Positions 24,760 through 34,820 of a stretch of 64,000 nt of DNA are shown here, one piece after another. The notes below the pieces were generated by a model that saw only the letters and a list, made by a program, of their open reading frames with translations, ran no database searches and was not told the DNA's origin. Where the stretch lies: positions 30,414,185 through 30,478,184 of the forward strand of contig NC_052471.1 of NCBI RefSeq assembly GCF_009730915.1, read 5' to 3'. How positions within the stretch are numbered: the stretch's first letter is position 1; each line of letters starts with the position of its first letter. This DNA is from Dioscorea cayenensis subsp. rotundata (lineage: Eukaryota; Streptophyta; Magnoliopsida; Dioscoreales; Dioscoreaceae). Position numbers and translations under genes: made by a program.

Positions 24760-25340
24760 TTTGGCATTTTTATTCATGGCAAACCCTCCGAATCTCATCA
24801 GAATTGTGTTATTTTTGCTATTAAGACATGGTACCACATTGAATTCAGGCACCAAAATATAATTGTCTTGGATGAAGGATCTCAATAATAATTTTTGAAC
24901 TTCAGAACATGCTTAGGCATTGGATGCCAAGAAACCAATACTATCTTACTATTATTCAGAAAAGCATGCTGTATGGTGTGCTTTCTTATTGTGCATTGTC
25001 CTTTTGATTCCAATTAGGGAGTGTTTTAGAAAGTAAATTAATCATACAAATGTTCTCAGCTCAGTAGACTAATGTATATTATAAGAGCTATGTCTAAAAA
25101 TAATGGAGAAGTTTACGGATGATGTAAGCAACCCTTTTATGCATTAATTATATTCACTTATATTGGGATAGAATCCAATGAGCATCAAGTTTAGGATGTG
25201 GACTATACATATTTGTCTGAGGCTATTGAACGTTGCATTAGCTTTATAGCAAATTAGCAATCACATGGAATTTGGATCATGAGCATGCAGTGTGCTCAGG
25301 AGTTGCTCTCATTCTTCTGAAAAGTTTTTCTCTTCTGTTT
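24760..25340 (-). repeat. Duplicated 5-prime flank of subtilase A
   Basis: Matches the flanks of B, C and D and the first 500 bases of the window through shared blocks such as 'atgctgtatggtgtgctttc' and 'atgatgtaagc'. It marks the right edge of an array unit. Confidence 0.75.
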
Positions 25341-25980
25341 TTTCTCCCCCAAAAAGTGACTAAACAATAATAGACATTTCCAGAAACAATAGTTGTTATC
25401 ATTGCACATGGTTTGTTACTTGATCAATAGTTGGTTACTGTTTTATGCAGCAATGTGGTAACAAGAGACTTACAGCTACATAGCACACAAGGATAATGTT
25501 GATTAATGTACAATATTATAGACGAGTGGATTTGTGCGAGGGAGCAGTGTAATACAGTATAAGATACAGTAAAAAAAACATATTTATTATTCATTTATTT
25601 TAGAGTACATTTGTGCCCCGAAATTCTGTTTAATATAACCAAGGCTCTAATTGTAATCAAATCACCCGTCATTTAAGCATATCTTTGGATTTTTATTACT
25701 GTATATATAGGACTCCAGCAAATCAAACCATAATATTATTTTTTTTAATAAGGTGAATAAACCACAAATTTATTAAAAAAAACTATAAAATTACCATTGA
25801 ACTTAATCTTCGATATACAGTCGAAGCTTTTCTTCAAGACAGCTCGTGATTTTTCTGATTTTAATTTTTCCACATAAAACTGTGTTCTTGTTTTCTTCTT
25901 TTACTATTACCATTCATTATATCTAACAATTTATTAAATGGATGCAAATATATATTGCTTTTCAGAAAAGCACTTCTTTT
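25341..25980. other. Intergenic stretch, no gene seen
   Basis: AT-rich linker between the 5-prime flank of A and the 3-prime flank of B. No feature supported. Confidence 0.5.
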
Positions 25981-26464
25981 TGTTGATTTCAAATTTTCAA
26001 CTGAGTGAGGTTTAAGTCACCAAAGCCATCTTGGGACTAAACTTAGAGCTGATTATTTGCTTCAACAAAAAATTAATGATGGTGTAGACTTGAGCGTAGG
26101 TTGGTTTGATGTTATCATTGGTTTAGATAATTGATATAGATGTTCAAAGAGTTTTGATATTTTGTTCCTGAGGAGTGGATGAAAGCCCAAAGATAAAGCT
26201 AGTGTGTACTCACATGCTAACCTACTTTTTTTTCAATAACATCATTTCATTAATAAGACTAAAAATACAGTGGAACTAAATGCAAAAGTTCATTGTAGTG
26301 CAGACTAACAATATGGTGGAACTAAATGCAAAAGTTCATTGTAGTGCATCATATTCCTTAATTTTAAAGACATTATTTTTCACAAGGAATTTCCGCCAAC
26401 GCATACAATTAGCTCATACAAGTTTATTACATATGATGATTAATTACTTCACTAATTCATGGGC
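25981..26464 (-). repeat. Duplicated 3-prime flank of subtilase B
   Basis: Shares blocks with the 3-prime flanks of C (33300-33646) and D (59005-59374): 'gggactaaac', 'taatgatggtgtagac', 'gcaaaagt' and 'tcatacaa.cttattaca' just before the stop codon. Within it, 26278-26300 and 26320-26345 hold a short direct repeat ('aaatgcaaaagttcattgta'). Confidence 0.65.
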
Positions 26465-28782
26465 TTAGAATGCGATGTAGATGGGACTTGTCACAGTGTG
26501 CTTGTCGGACACCCATGATAATTCTCCTTGTCCAATGACTCCGGAGCCTGGATGAGCACCATTTAAGGTGAATGTCATATCGTAGGTAATTTGTTGTTCA
26601 AAACGGGTGAAACTAAGGCTATATTGGGAGAGGTCGATTTTCACATTTTGTGGTTCTTTTGATCTTGGCATTATAGAGTTCCTTAGCATCACCTACATTT
26701 GTCACTGTTCTTCTGACAGTGATCCCTCGACGAGCTTGATCCCATTGGCACACCCTATTGAGGGATAATTGAGTTGCTCACCAGAGATTGATCTGGTACA
26801 CTGGGTGTTGTCTTTCGTGAAGATTTGCACCTTTTGGCTGTTGTTAGAATAAATTCCACAAAGATAGGCAACATAATCATCTTGTTCAATGTTGTAGACG
26901 AGACCAGGATCCATGGCTTTAATTGCATTGACTTGCCCAGCTCCGCGTTGGACAATGTTGGCACTGCTTTTCAAAGATGCCTCATCGAAGATTGGTTCTC
27001 CATCTAAGTCGAATATGTTGGCTGTGGTGATGAGGGCTGATTGAATCTCTGTAGTTGACCATTTCCGGTTATTTTCATATTTTAACTTGCTCATAATAAG
27101 AGCCACAATTCCAGAAACGTGAGGTGTAGCCATAGATGTGCCACTCAAGAAGTTGAATGTTTTTGTTTTTAGACCGGACGGGAAGGGCCCAACTTCCACT
27201 GGCCATGCAGATAGAATGTTGACTCCAGGTGCCGTGACATCTGGCTTCACAATGTTTCCATTATTCATTGGCGGGCCTCTAGATGAGAAATAGGCTAACG
27301 CCGGAGATGGACGAACACCAAATACAGTGCCACCAAAGGTAATCTTTGCTGTTGGTGTGTCATTTGTAGCAAAATAAAGTTGAATTTTAATGGCATCTTT
27401 GTGGCTCACATGTGATGCTGGAATATGGTGAGGTGCTGAATATGTTGTGAATCCAATCCTATTAGGGTTCGCAAAGATCACGCCAGCACCTCCAGCATTC
27501 CTGACAATATCAACTTGTTCATCGCTTTCTGCTTTGCCTCCAACGTAGCACATCACAATCTTTCCCCTAACATTGATGCCATTTAAGGAATTATTCAGAC
27601 AATTATTTTGTTCATTTTGTCCATTGCTACCTGGGTAAACAAGGGAAGAAATTTGTTAGTAATTGTGTTGTTGGGTTGATAGGCAGTTTCTCCGTGGAAT
27701 TGCATCCCATTGCCGAGTGTCACAGTTGCTCTTATTCTTCGATCTGTAGTGGTTGCTCCAACAACCATATCCCACGGAGCATAGTGACCCAATGTCTCTG
27801 GGTCTGGGCCCCTCGTTACTAGCACATGTGCAGGGAAGATCCCCTTCTGCATTGCTGAGTATGTGGCAATAGCGACTTCATCCTCTTTAAAGGAATTGGG
27901 CCAGTTCCCCCCAAAGGACATTTGAAGGATATGCACCCCATCTTGAATTGCTTTGTCTATACCTGCTATGATATCACTTACTCCACACCCTTTGCCTTTC
28001 CAGCAAATCTTATACACTGATATAAATGCTTTTGGCGCCATCCCTGCAGCTTTTCCCAGAGCTTGGCCGAGGACCTCCGCATTATCCACAAAATTGCCTG
28101 CTGCAATGCCAGCCACATGTGTTCCATGACCTTGATCTATGTCAGTTGGTGGAATGGTCGTATTACCTCCTTTGAAAGATTGTGCCCCGATGACTTTATC
28201 ATTACAAGATGGCCTTTGGAAGTAACAACTTGCGTTCCATCCTTTTGGACGTGGTGGCATTCCTTCGTCTACAAAAGAAGGATGGGGGAAGTGAATCCCT
28301 GAATCCAATACTCCTATGATGATCCCCTCACCGAAAAAGGAGTTGGTTGTGGACCAAGCTCCAAATATCGTACTCAAGTTTAGTAATTTATGAGTGTACG
28401 TAGTTTGGAGTTCAAACCGTTGGCTTGGATTTGCCCTCAGAAATCCATCCATCTTTTCGATGGCTCTCACCTCTTCAGGTGTCAATCTTGCTGCAAACCC
28501 GCTAATTGCTTCTTTATATGAGTAAAGCAACCGCGGCTCACCTGTGTCTAGAGTAGTGTTAGGCAAAAAGGACTTGTGCCAATTCTCTAAATCCTCGGTG
28601 CCCAAGAAATTTGAGCCCTCTGGCTTCAGAACATGAACAATGTAGGTTTGGAATTGACTAGTGTTTTCTCCATGGTCACTGACTATAGGCACTGGCTGGC
28701 CGTGAACCAAGAGAACAATGTTAAATGAAAGAAAAAATACAAGAACCAAGAAAGAAACAAAGCCACTTTCAAACTCTCCCAT
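26465..28782 (-). pseudogene. Subtilisin-like serine protease B (SBT type), frameshifted
   Basis: Same architecture as A: signal peptide 1-28, I9 propeptide, catalytic Asp in GVLDSGIH (160), catalytic His in GHGTHVAG (219), PA insert, catalytic Ser in SGTSMATPHVSG and the TSPIYIAF end. The frame breaks near 27633 (one base short in the codons before the PG of the linker), near 26755 (one base extra), near 26728 (one base extra) and near 26660 (extra A in an A run). Two further compensating 1-bp shifts (about 27800-27835) hide the oxyanion-loop Asn in the wrong frame. No nonsense substitution was noticed, so these 1-bp indels could be old damage or sequencing errors; as given it cannot make a full-length protease. 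Confidence 0.9.
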
Positions 28783-28871
28783 TTGAATGGTGTATTGAAA
28801 GAACTAATGGAAGAGATCAAATAGCCAAGATGTGGATGTGTTGTAGTGGTTCACTCACTCGTGAGATTCCA

Positions 28872-28880
28872 ATATATAGA
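28872..28880 (-). promoter_or_regulatory. TATA-like box of subtilase B
   Basis: TCTATATATT on the minus strand, about 90 bp before the ATG, at the position conserved across the array. Confidence 0.55.
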
Positions 28881-28884
28881 CAAT

Positions 28885-29400
28885 ATTTTCATGACTTAAG
28901 ATGGCACATAGAATTGAAGGAATTTTGAAATTTCCATTCATGGCAAACTCTACGCATCTCATCAGAATTATGATATTCTATTTTGCTGGTAAGATAGGGT
29001 ACCGCATTGAAGTCAGGCACCAAATATAATTGCCTTGGATGAAGGATATCTCACTAATAATTTTGAACTGTAGAACATGCTTAGCCTTTGGATGCTATGA
29101 AATTAATATCATCATATTATTATCTAGAAATGCATGCTGTATATATGGCGCGTACTTTCTCTGTCTAGTGTCCATAATTTGACAGAGTATTCAATTCCCA
29201 TTAAGTAGTGTTTTAGAAAATTAGTTAATCATTCAAAAGGTCTCAGCTCACTAAACTAATATATATTAAAAGATCTAATTATTCTAAAATAATGGAGAAG
29301 TTTATGGATGATGTAAGCCAGCCTTTTATGCATCTATTATATTCACTACTATTAATGATAGAATCCAATTAGCATCTAGTTTGGGAAAGGCTATGCGGTG
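28885..29400 (-). repeat. Duplicated 5-prime flank of subtilase B
   Basis: Collinear with the flanks of A, C, D and window start, including 'gatgaaggatatc', 'tttggatgctatgaaat', 'ggtctcagctcactaa' and 'atggagaagttta'. Confidence 0.75.
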
Positions 29401-30760
29401 TTTTTTTAAATGAATAAATTACAAATTTAATAAAAAAAAATAATATACGAATACAAAATAGATCAAGCAGATCAGGGTCCACTGAATATAGAAACGAACA
29501 TGCAAATAAGAAATTAGTTATGATCCAAGAACTCAAAATGAGTTCATTCTCAAAACCTGCCTCACCATTGTCCTCCAATGTCCGGGATAATCCATGAACC
29601 TTTTCCTCTCCGATCTCCTGTTGGATCTCTGATCAGAAAGAAGGCTTAGTCTCTAATCTCCTCCGTCCCTCTTCTTAGGGAACTTTTGGGTAGTTTATGG
29701 ATTTCAGGTAACAGTCTTTGATCTTTCAATTACTTAATTATCCCGAATTTCATTCAATTTGTTCCTATTTAATTTGCTGCCCGACAAGGATAATAATCTA
29801 TTGGTTTTGATGTAAGATTACGCGCTTTGCTAAATTGGAGAACTTGCGCTCTTAGATATAACTAATCTATTTCAATGTTCAACTGTTAAAGCCTGCTCTG
29901 CTCTCCAACCATGGAGAAGAAATACAAATACAAACATATCTCAAGGTATAGATTATATTATTGCTCCATAAATAATGTGAGCTTCTACTGTACGTTGTCA
30001 TGATTAGTTCTCTTGCGAATTAATTCTTTGTGAGCTTACTGGCTTAGTTTTTTGTTTTGCATGCACGTTATTTGCAATTGCTCTTTTGGGTAAATGAATG
30101 TTGATGATTGATAATATGGAAGCATTGTTATAATTTGAGATGGATTTAATAAGTCAGTGGATCGAGTTTGTTGAATTATGCTTAAGGTGTATATATTGCA
30201 ATATACAATATTTAATTCACTGCATTAAATATCATTTATTAAAATTGCTTTTAAAAGCTATTAAAAACTATTAATTAGGTCAGATTCAAATCCATTAATT
30301 TCAAATCCAGGTCTAATACAGCTATATATCTATAAATGTTCTAGAGAAAATTTCATGTGTCGTCTGACTCTCAAAAAATTTAGTGACAGATACAAAACCA
30401 TCAATAAAAATATTTTACTCTATTTTAATAAATCACATTGTACAGGCTTATTACAAAACCCAGAAACATATTGGTGCTTGTTCTTGATATAAGTCTTATA
30501 ATTGAATAGTTATAGCTATGAGAGGATTTTAAAAATGAAAAGACATTAATGTAATAAGCACAACTTGTAATACAACTAATGAGAGCTTATCATTTGTAAT
30601 TTCATTAATTAATGAATGATTATTTTATTTTTATTTGAAAAAGATGTCTAATTAATGAAATAGTGTCTCATTAGTAAAAAGTGAGTGTGTCTATTTAATG
30701 AAGTGGTGTCTCATTAATGAAATAATGTGTTTTTTATTGAATCCGGTATAATGAAGTGAT
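29401..30760. other. AT-rich stretch, no gene seen
   Basis: No coding region or delimited element is supported. From about 30590 there are imperfect direct repeats of 'gtgtctcattaatgaaat'. Confidence 0.5.
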
Positions 30761-31298
30761 GTGTCTTTTTAAACTGACACTCATTATCAAGTGGTGTGTC
30801 TCTTTACTAAACACCACTTCATTCCTATAAAAATAATCTCCCTACTATCATTGAAGTCAATCGAATGACAAAAATAAACTCCTAACAAGTTCATGTTCTT
30901 TGAGTGCATCAAAAAAATAGAAGTAAACTTTCACTTTTCAGTAAAAACTATTGTTGTCTTTGCTCGAGTTCGAAGTCAAACCATACTCAGGGGTCTTCAT
31001 CGTATCCCAAAGGAAATTCGTCATTCAATCCATTTTGCATCCAAGGTTTGAAATTAGGTAGAGGCGAATTAAGCTCTAAGAAAAAGTGTTTCCACGCCTT
31101 GAAGACTCAGTGCACTACTTTTCTTTCTAATCTCTTTTCTCTTTATTCCTCAAAGAACCATCCCCACCAACAATCTTTAGGCTTAATTTCACTCTTGTAA
31201 ACAAATGGCTTCTTTTGAAGGATTCGACTATGAACTTTGTGAAGTTTGGAGAGGTTTCGAGCGGAAACTTTCTAAGATGGCAAAAAGATGAAATTTCT
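30761..31298 (+). mobile_element. Probable LTR/leader and gag start of a copia-like element, cut by the gap
   Basis: After direct repeats there is a TATA-like 'cctataaaaataatc' (about 30825) and, just before the Ns, a frame reading NFVKFGEVSSGNFLRWQKDE. This resembles the N-terminus of plant copia-type gag proteins, which typically have a Lys-Phe ... Gly-Asn-Phe ... Trp-Gln-Lys pattern. No primer-binding site was recognised, and the rest is hidden by the gap. It is a different element from the copia insertion at 33674. Confidence 0.4.
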
Positions 31299-32298
31299 NN
31301 NNNNNNNNNNNNNNNNNNNNNNNNNNNNNNNNNNNNNNNNNNNNNNNNNNNNNNNNNNNNNNNNNNNNNNNNNNNNNNNNNNNNNNNNNNNNNNNNNNNN
31401 NNNNNNNNNNNNNNNNNNNNNNNNNNNNNNNNNNNNNNNNNNNNNNNNNNNNNNNNNNNNNNNNNNNNNNNNNNNNNNNNNNNNNNNNNNNNNNNNNNNN
31501 NNNNNNNNNNNNNNNNNNNNNNNNNNNNNNNNNNNNNNNNNNNNNNNNNNNNNNNNNNNNNNNNNNNNNNNNNNNNNNNNNNNNNNNNNNNNNNNNNNNN
31601 NNNNNNNNNNNNNNNNNNNNNNNNNNNNNNNNNNNNNNNNNNNNNNNNNNNNNNNNNNNNNNNNNNNNNNNNNNNNNNNNNNNNNNNNNNNNNNNNNNNN
31701 NNNNNNNNNNNNNNNNNNNNNNNNNNNNNNNNNNNNNNNNNNNNNNNNNNNNNNNNNNNNNNNNNNNNNNNNNNNNNNNNNNNNNNNNNNNNNNNNNNNN
31801 NNNNNNNNNNNNNNNNNNNNNNNNNNNNNNNNNNNNNNNNNNNNNNNNNNNNNNNNNNNNNNNNNNNNNNNNNNNNNNNNNNNNNNNNNNNNNNNNNNNN
31901 NNNNNNNNNNNNNNNNNNNNNNNNNNNNNNNNNNNNNNNNNNNNNNNNNNNNNNNNNNNNNNNNNNNNNNNNNNNNNNNNNNNNNNNNNNNNNNNNNNNN
32001 NNNNNNNNNNNNNNNNNNNNNNNNNNNNNNNNNNNNNNNNNNNNNNNNNNNNNNNNNNNNNNNNNNNNNNNNNNNNNNNNNNNNNNNNNNNNNNNNNNNN
32101 NNNNNNNNNNNNNNNNNNNNNNNNNNNNNNNNNNNNNNNNNNNNNNNNNNNNNNNNNNNNNNNNNNNNNNNNNNNNNNNNNNNNNNNNNNNNNNNNNNNN
32201 NNNNNNNNNNNNNNNNNNNNNNNNNNNNNNNNNNNNNNNNNNNNNNNNNNNNNNNNNNNNNNNNNNNNNNNNNNNNNNNNNNNNNNNNNNNNNNNNNN
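31299..32298. other. Assembly gap of exactly 1000 N
   Basis: Uniform N run of round length, as used for scaffold gaps of unknown size. Open frames reported across it are meaningless. Confidence 1.
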
Positions 32299-32619
32299 CT
32301 ATTTGTTTTCTAATAATATGAATTTAAATAATGGTTTTATGGGACAACCACTAGATAATCTACTGGAAGTCACCTTAAATGGTGGATGAGTAGTGCAAAG
32401 TTGAATCTCTTGTGCTACAATACTATATAATACTATGTTAATATATACTATATACATACTGTGAAAATGTTGTATTGATAGCGTTCATCGATTTTTCATA
32501 GGGTCTCCTGTTGGGAGAAGCCGTATTCTCCACCATTCAAGGAATGCAATTCATGGAGGATTTACCATTGTGGAATTATAGTCCATGATATATATATATA
32601 TATATATATCATCTTGGAG
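32299..32619. other. Unassigned stretch after the gap, possible exon relic
   Basis: From 32501 there is an AG followed by a short open segment reading GSPVGRSRILHHSRNAIHGG and ending at a TAG near 32580. It looks more gene-like than its surroundings but I do not recognise it. A (TA) tract follows at about 32590. Confidence 0.25.
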
Positions 32620-32770
32620 GCATATGGTAGGCCCTAATTGTCCCACGTGTTACCCAACCCCACATGGTAAATTTTTAGATGATCGTTAAGCCAATGTAAC
32701 TGGTGCACCAGTACCGTACCTACTCCTTTATGAGGCGGCGCTTGTCATCATTCTTTAAAAAAAACAAATA
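32620..32770 (+). mobile_element. SINE 3-prime part related to 1326-1639
   Basis: 'gtaactggtgcacc', 'accgtacctactcctttat' and a terminal A run (32756-32763) parallel 'gtaactgatgcaca', 'tccgtacctacctatccttt' and the A tail of the SINE at 1326. No A or B box is seen, so it is 5-prime truncated or a diverged relative. Confidence 0.5.
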
Positions 32771-33239
32771 ATCTCACATCTATTAATTTAAAAAATATAA
32801 ATTTAAATATATATATATATATATATAGATTGAATCAGACCAATGATTTGTTGCATATAGCATTCTTGTAAGTGTAATTCAGTATTTCTCACTAACATAA
32901 TTTTGTCAGGCTTTTGACACTGGCATTCGTATGAGCGGCACTCTCCCTGTAGGGAGGATTAGTAGCTTTGCTGGCACCAAAGCCGAGGATCGATAGTTGG
33001 TTCATGTTTCATGCAATATGAGGGGCAACCGAGATGTCTATAACTGAGTAGACACAAGGATAATGTTAATAAACATACAATACACACAAGATATATACCA
33101 CACTGAAGAAGATTGGGTTTGTGCTAAAAGCAGTGTAATACAACAAAAAAGATAACATATTTAGTATACATTCATGAAATGGATGCAAATGATGAAATGA
33201 AGTTAAATGCTTTTTGCTTATTAATCATGGTAACTGGAA
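32771..33239. other. Unassigned stretch, possible exon relic at 32911-32996
   Basis: After a T-rich tract and 'ttgtcag' there is an open segment, AFDTGIRMSGTLPVGRISSF, that closes at a TAG near 32996. The splice-like AG and higher GC suggest a captured or relic exon of unknown origin. A (TA)n tract lies at about 32808-32827. Confidence 0.25.
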
Positions 33240-33646
33240 AGATGATTTCTTCATTATTTCCGGAGTCAGTGGCGAGACATGTTATGGGTTTTCACAAAAA
33301 GAACATTTTTGTTAATTATAACTGAGGGAGGTTTCAGTCATGAAAACCATAATCATGGGACTAAACATAGGACATATTATCTGCTTCAGCAAAGCTTTAA
33401 TGATGGTGTAGACGTGAGTGGAGGTTTGTTTGGTTTAGATAAATAATCTTAGCGCGTATGCACATATTGACCTTTTTTTTTGTTTCAATTAATAACATAA
33501 GTTCATTAAATGCAAAAGTACAAAGTAGAGTGCATCAAATTCCCGAATTATATATGATGACATTATTTTCCCATGATATTTGGTCAACGCAACACAGTCA
33601 GTTCATACAATCTTATTACAAAGGACGATTACTACATTTATGGGTT
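33240..33646 (-). repeat. Duplicated 3-prime flank of subtilase C
   Basis: Collinear with the 3-prime flanks of B and D ('gaggtttcagtcatgaaaacc', 'gctttaatgatggtgtagac'), ending at the stop codon of C. Confidence 0.7.
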
Positions 33647-33673
33647 TTAGAATGCGATGTAGATAGGACTTGT

Positions 33674-33883
33674 TGTAAAAAAAAGAGAATAATACTGTAC
33701 TTAGCCATCTATTAGTCCTAATCTCTAAGCTATCTTGTAGCTTACATTCCCTATGTACTCCTTGATTACCGCCACATTTTTAGGATCTGAATAGTTCATG
33801 GTTCAGCAATATAAACAACACAACCAGCACCATATTCTGTGTGCAGGATTGTAACAATCTTTCTTCTCTGATTGAATTCTTTA
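33674..33883 (+). repeat. 5-prime LTR of the copia element
   Basis: Begins TGTAAAAAAAAGAG. Almost identical to 38097-38307. Compared with the 3-prime LTR the terminal CA has lost its C. Confidence 0.95.
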
Positions 33884-33884
33884 A

Positions 33885-33896
33885 TGGTATCAGAGC
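33885..33896 (+). promoter_or_regulatory. Primer-binding site (initiator tRNA-Met type)
   Basis: TGGTATCAGAGC directly after the LTR, the standard plant copia minus-strand primer site. Confidence 0.9.
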
Positions 33897-33912
33897 CTTT
33901 TTCTTCTTCCAA

Positions 33913-34820
33913 ATGTCTACCACTAGTTCTACCTCATCTAAAACCATCAGCACCATGATTTCAACCACAACCGGTTTACTCCCAATGCAACCCTTCGGCC
34001 ACTTAATAAATATCAAGCTTGGCCATGAGAATTATCTTCTCTGGAAGGTACAGATGATGCCTTACCTCCGGAGCCAACAGCTTCTAGGTTTTGTTGACGG
34101 CTCCATCAGCGCCCCTGAAAAAATCATCACCATGTCCACAGAGAGTGGCGCAGCTCAGGTTCCCAACCCAGTGATCGAGACATGGGCTGCGGCGAGGATC
34201 AAAGCCATCCCTCGGTGCCATTCTCTCATCCCTGACTCCAGAAGTGCTCTCTCAAGTGCTACTCTTAAACACATCTCATGAGGTGTGGATCGCCTTGGAA
34301 TGTAGATTTGCATCACAGTCAAAAGCGCGGATCATGAATGTTCATCGCCAACTCGTCACGGTCCAGAAAAAGGGCATGTCAATGGCAGACTACTTTGGAA
34401 AGGTCAAGGCCATGGCTGATTTACTGAGTACCTGCAGTGTTGCCCTATCTGAGGAAGAGATTGTTGCATATATGCTCACTGGCTTGGATGCAGATTACGA
34501 CCCAATTGTGACATCGCTCACCACTAAATCTGAACCAGTAAGCCTTAATATGCTCACCTCCTCTCCTTTGAGATGCGCCAGGAGCAGAATCAAGCTGTGA
34601 TGCAAGTGAACTCCACTACCCGGAACTACCGTGGCGGAGGTCGTGGTCGTAGCTATCGCGGACGCGGCTTCCATGGCCAGAACCGCAATAATCACGAGCG
34701 TCAAGGACAAGGATCGAACAACTACACTTCAAACAAGCCAAAGTGCCAAGTGTGTGGCAAGGTGGGGCATGTTGCTCTAAAATGTTACCACCGATTCGAT
34801 CACTCCTACCAGGCAGAGGA
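33913..34820 (+). pseudogene. gag: copia gag, frameshifted
   Basis: Starts at the ATG 33913-33915. The N-terminal part has the UBN2-type copia gag look (ENYLLWKVQMMPYLR, then LLGFVDGS). The C-terminal part has an Arg/Gly-rich stretch (GGGRGRSYRGRGFHG) and a zinc knuckle of CX2CX4HX4C form, CQVCGKVGHVALKC (about 34745-34786). Frame changes occur near 34220 and 34560, so the structural protein is not made whole. Gag normally forms the cytoplasmic virus-like particle. Confidence 0.85.

Noticed and set aside
31215-32321. Long open frames of about 340-370 codons across the N run
   Set aside because: Nearly all codons are N; only the first ~28 codons before the gap carry information.
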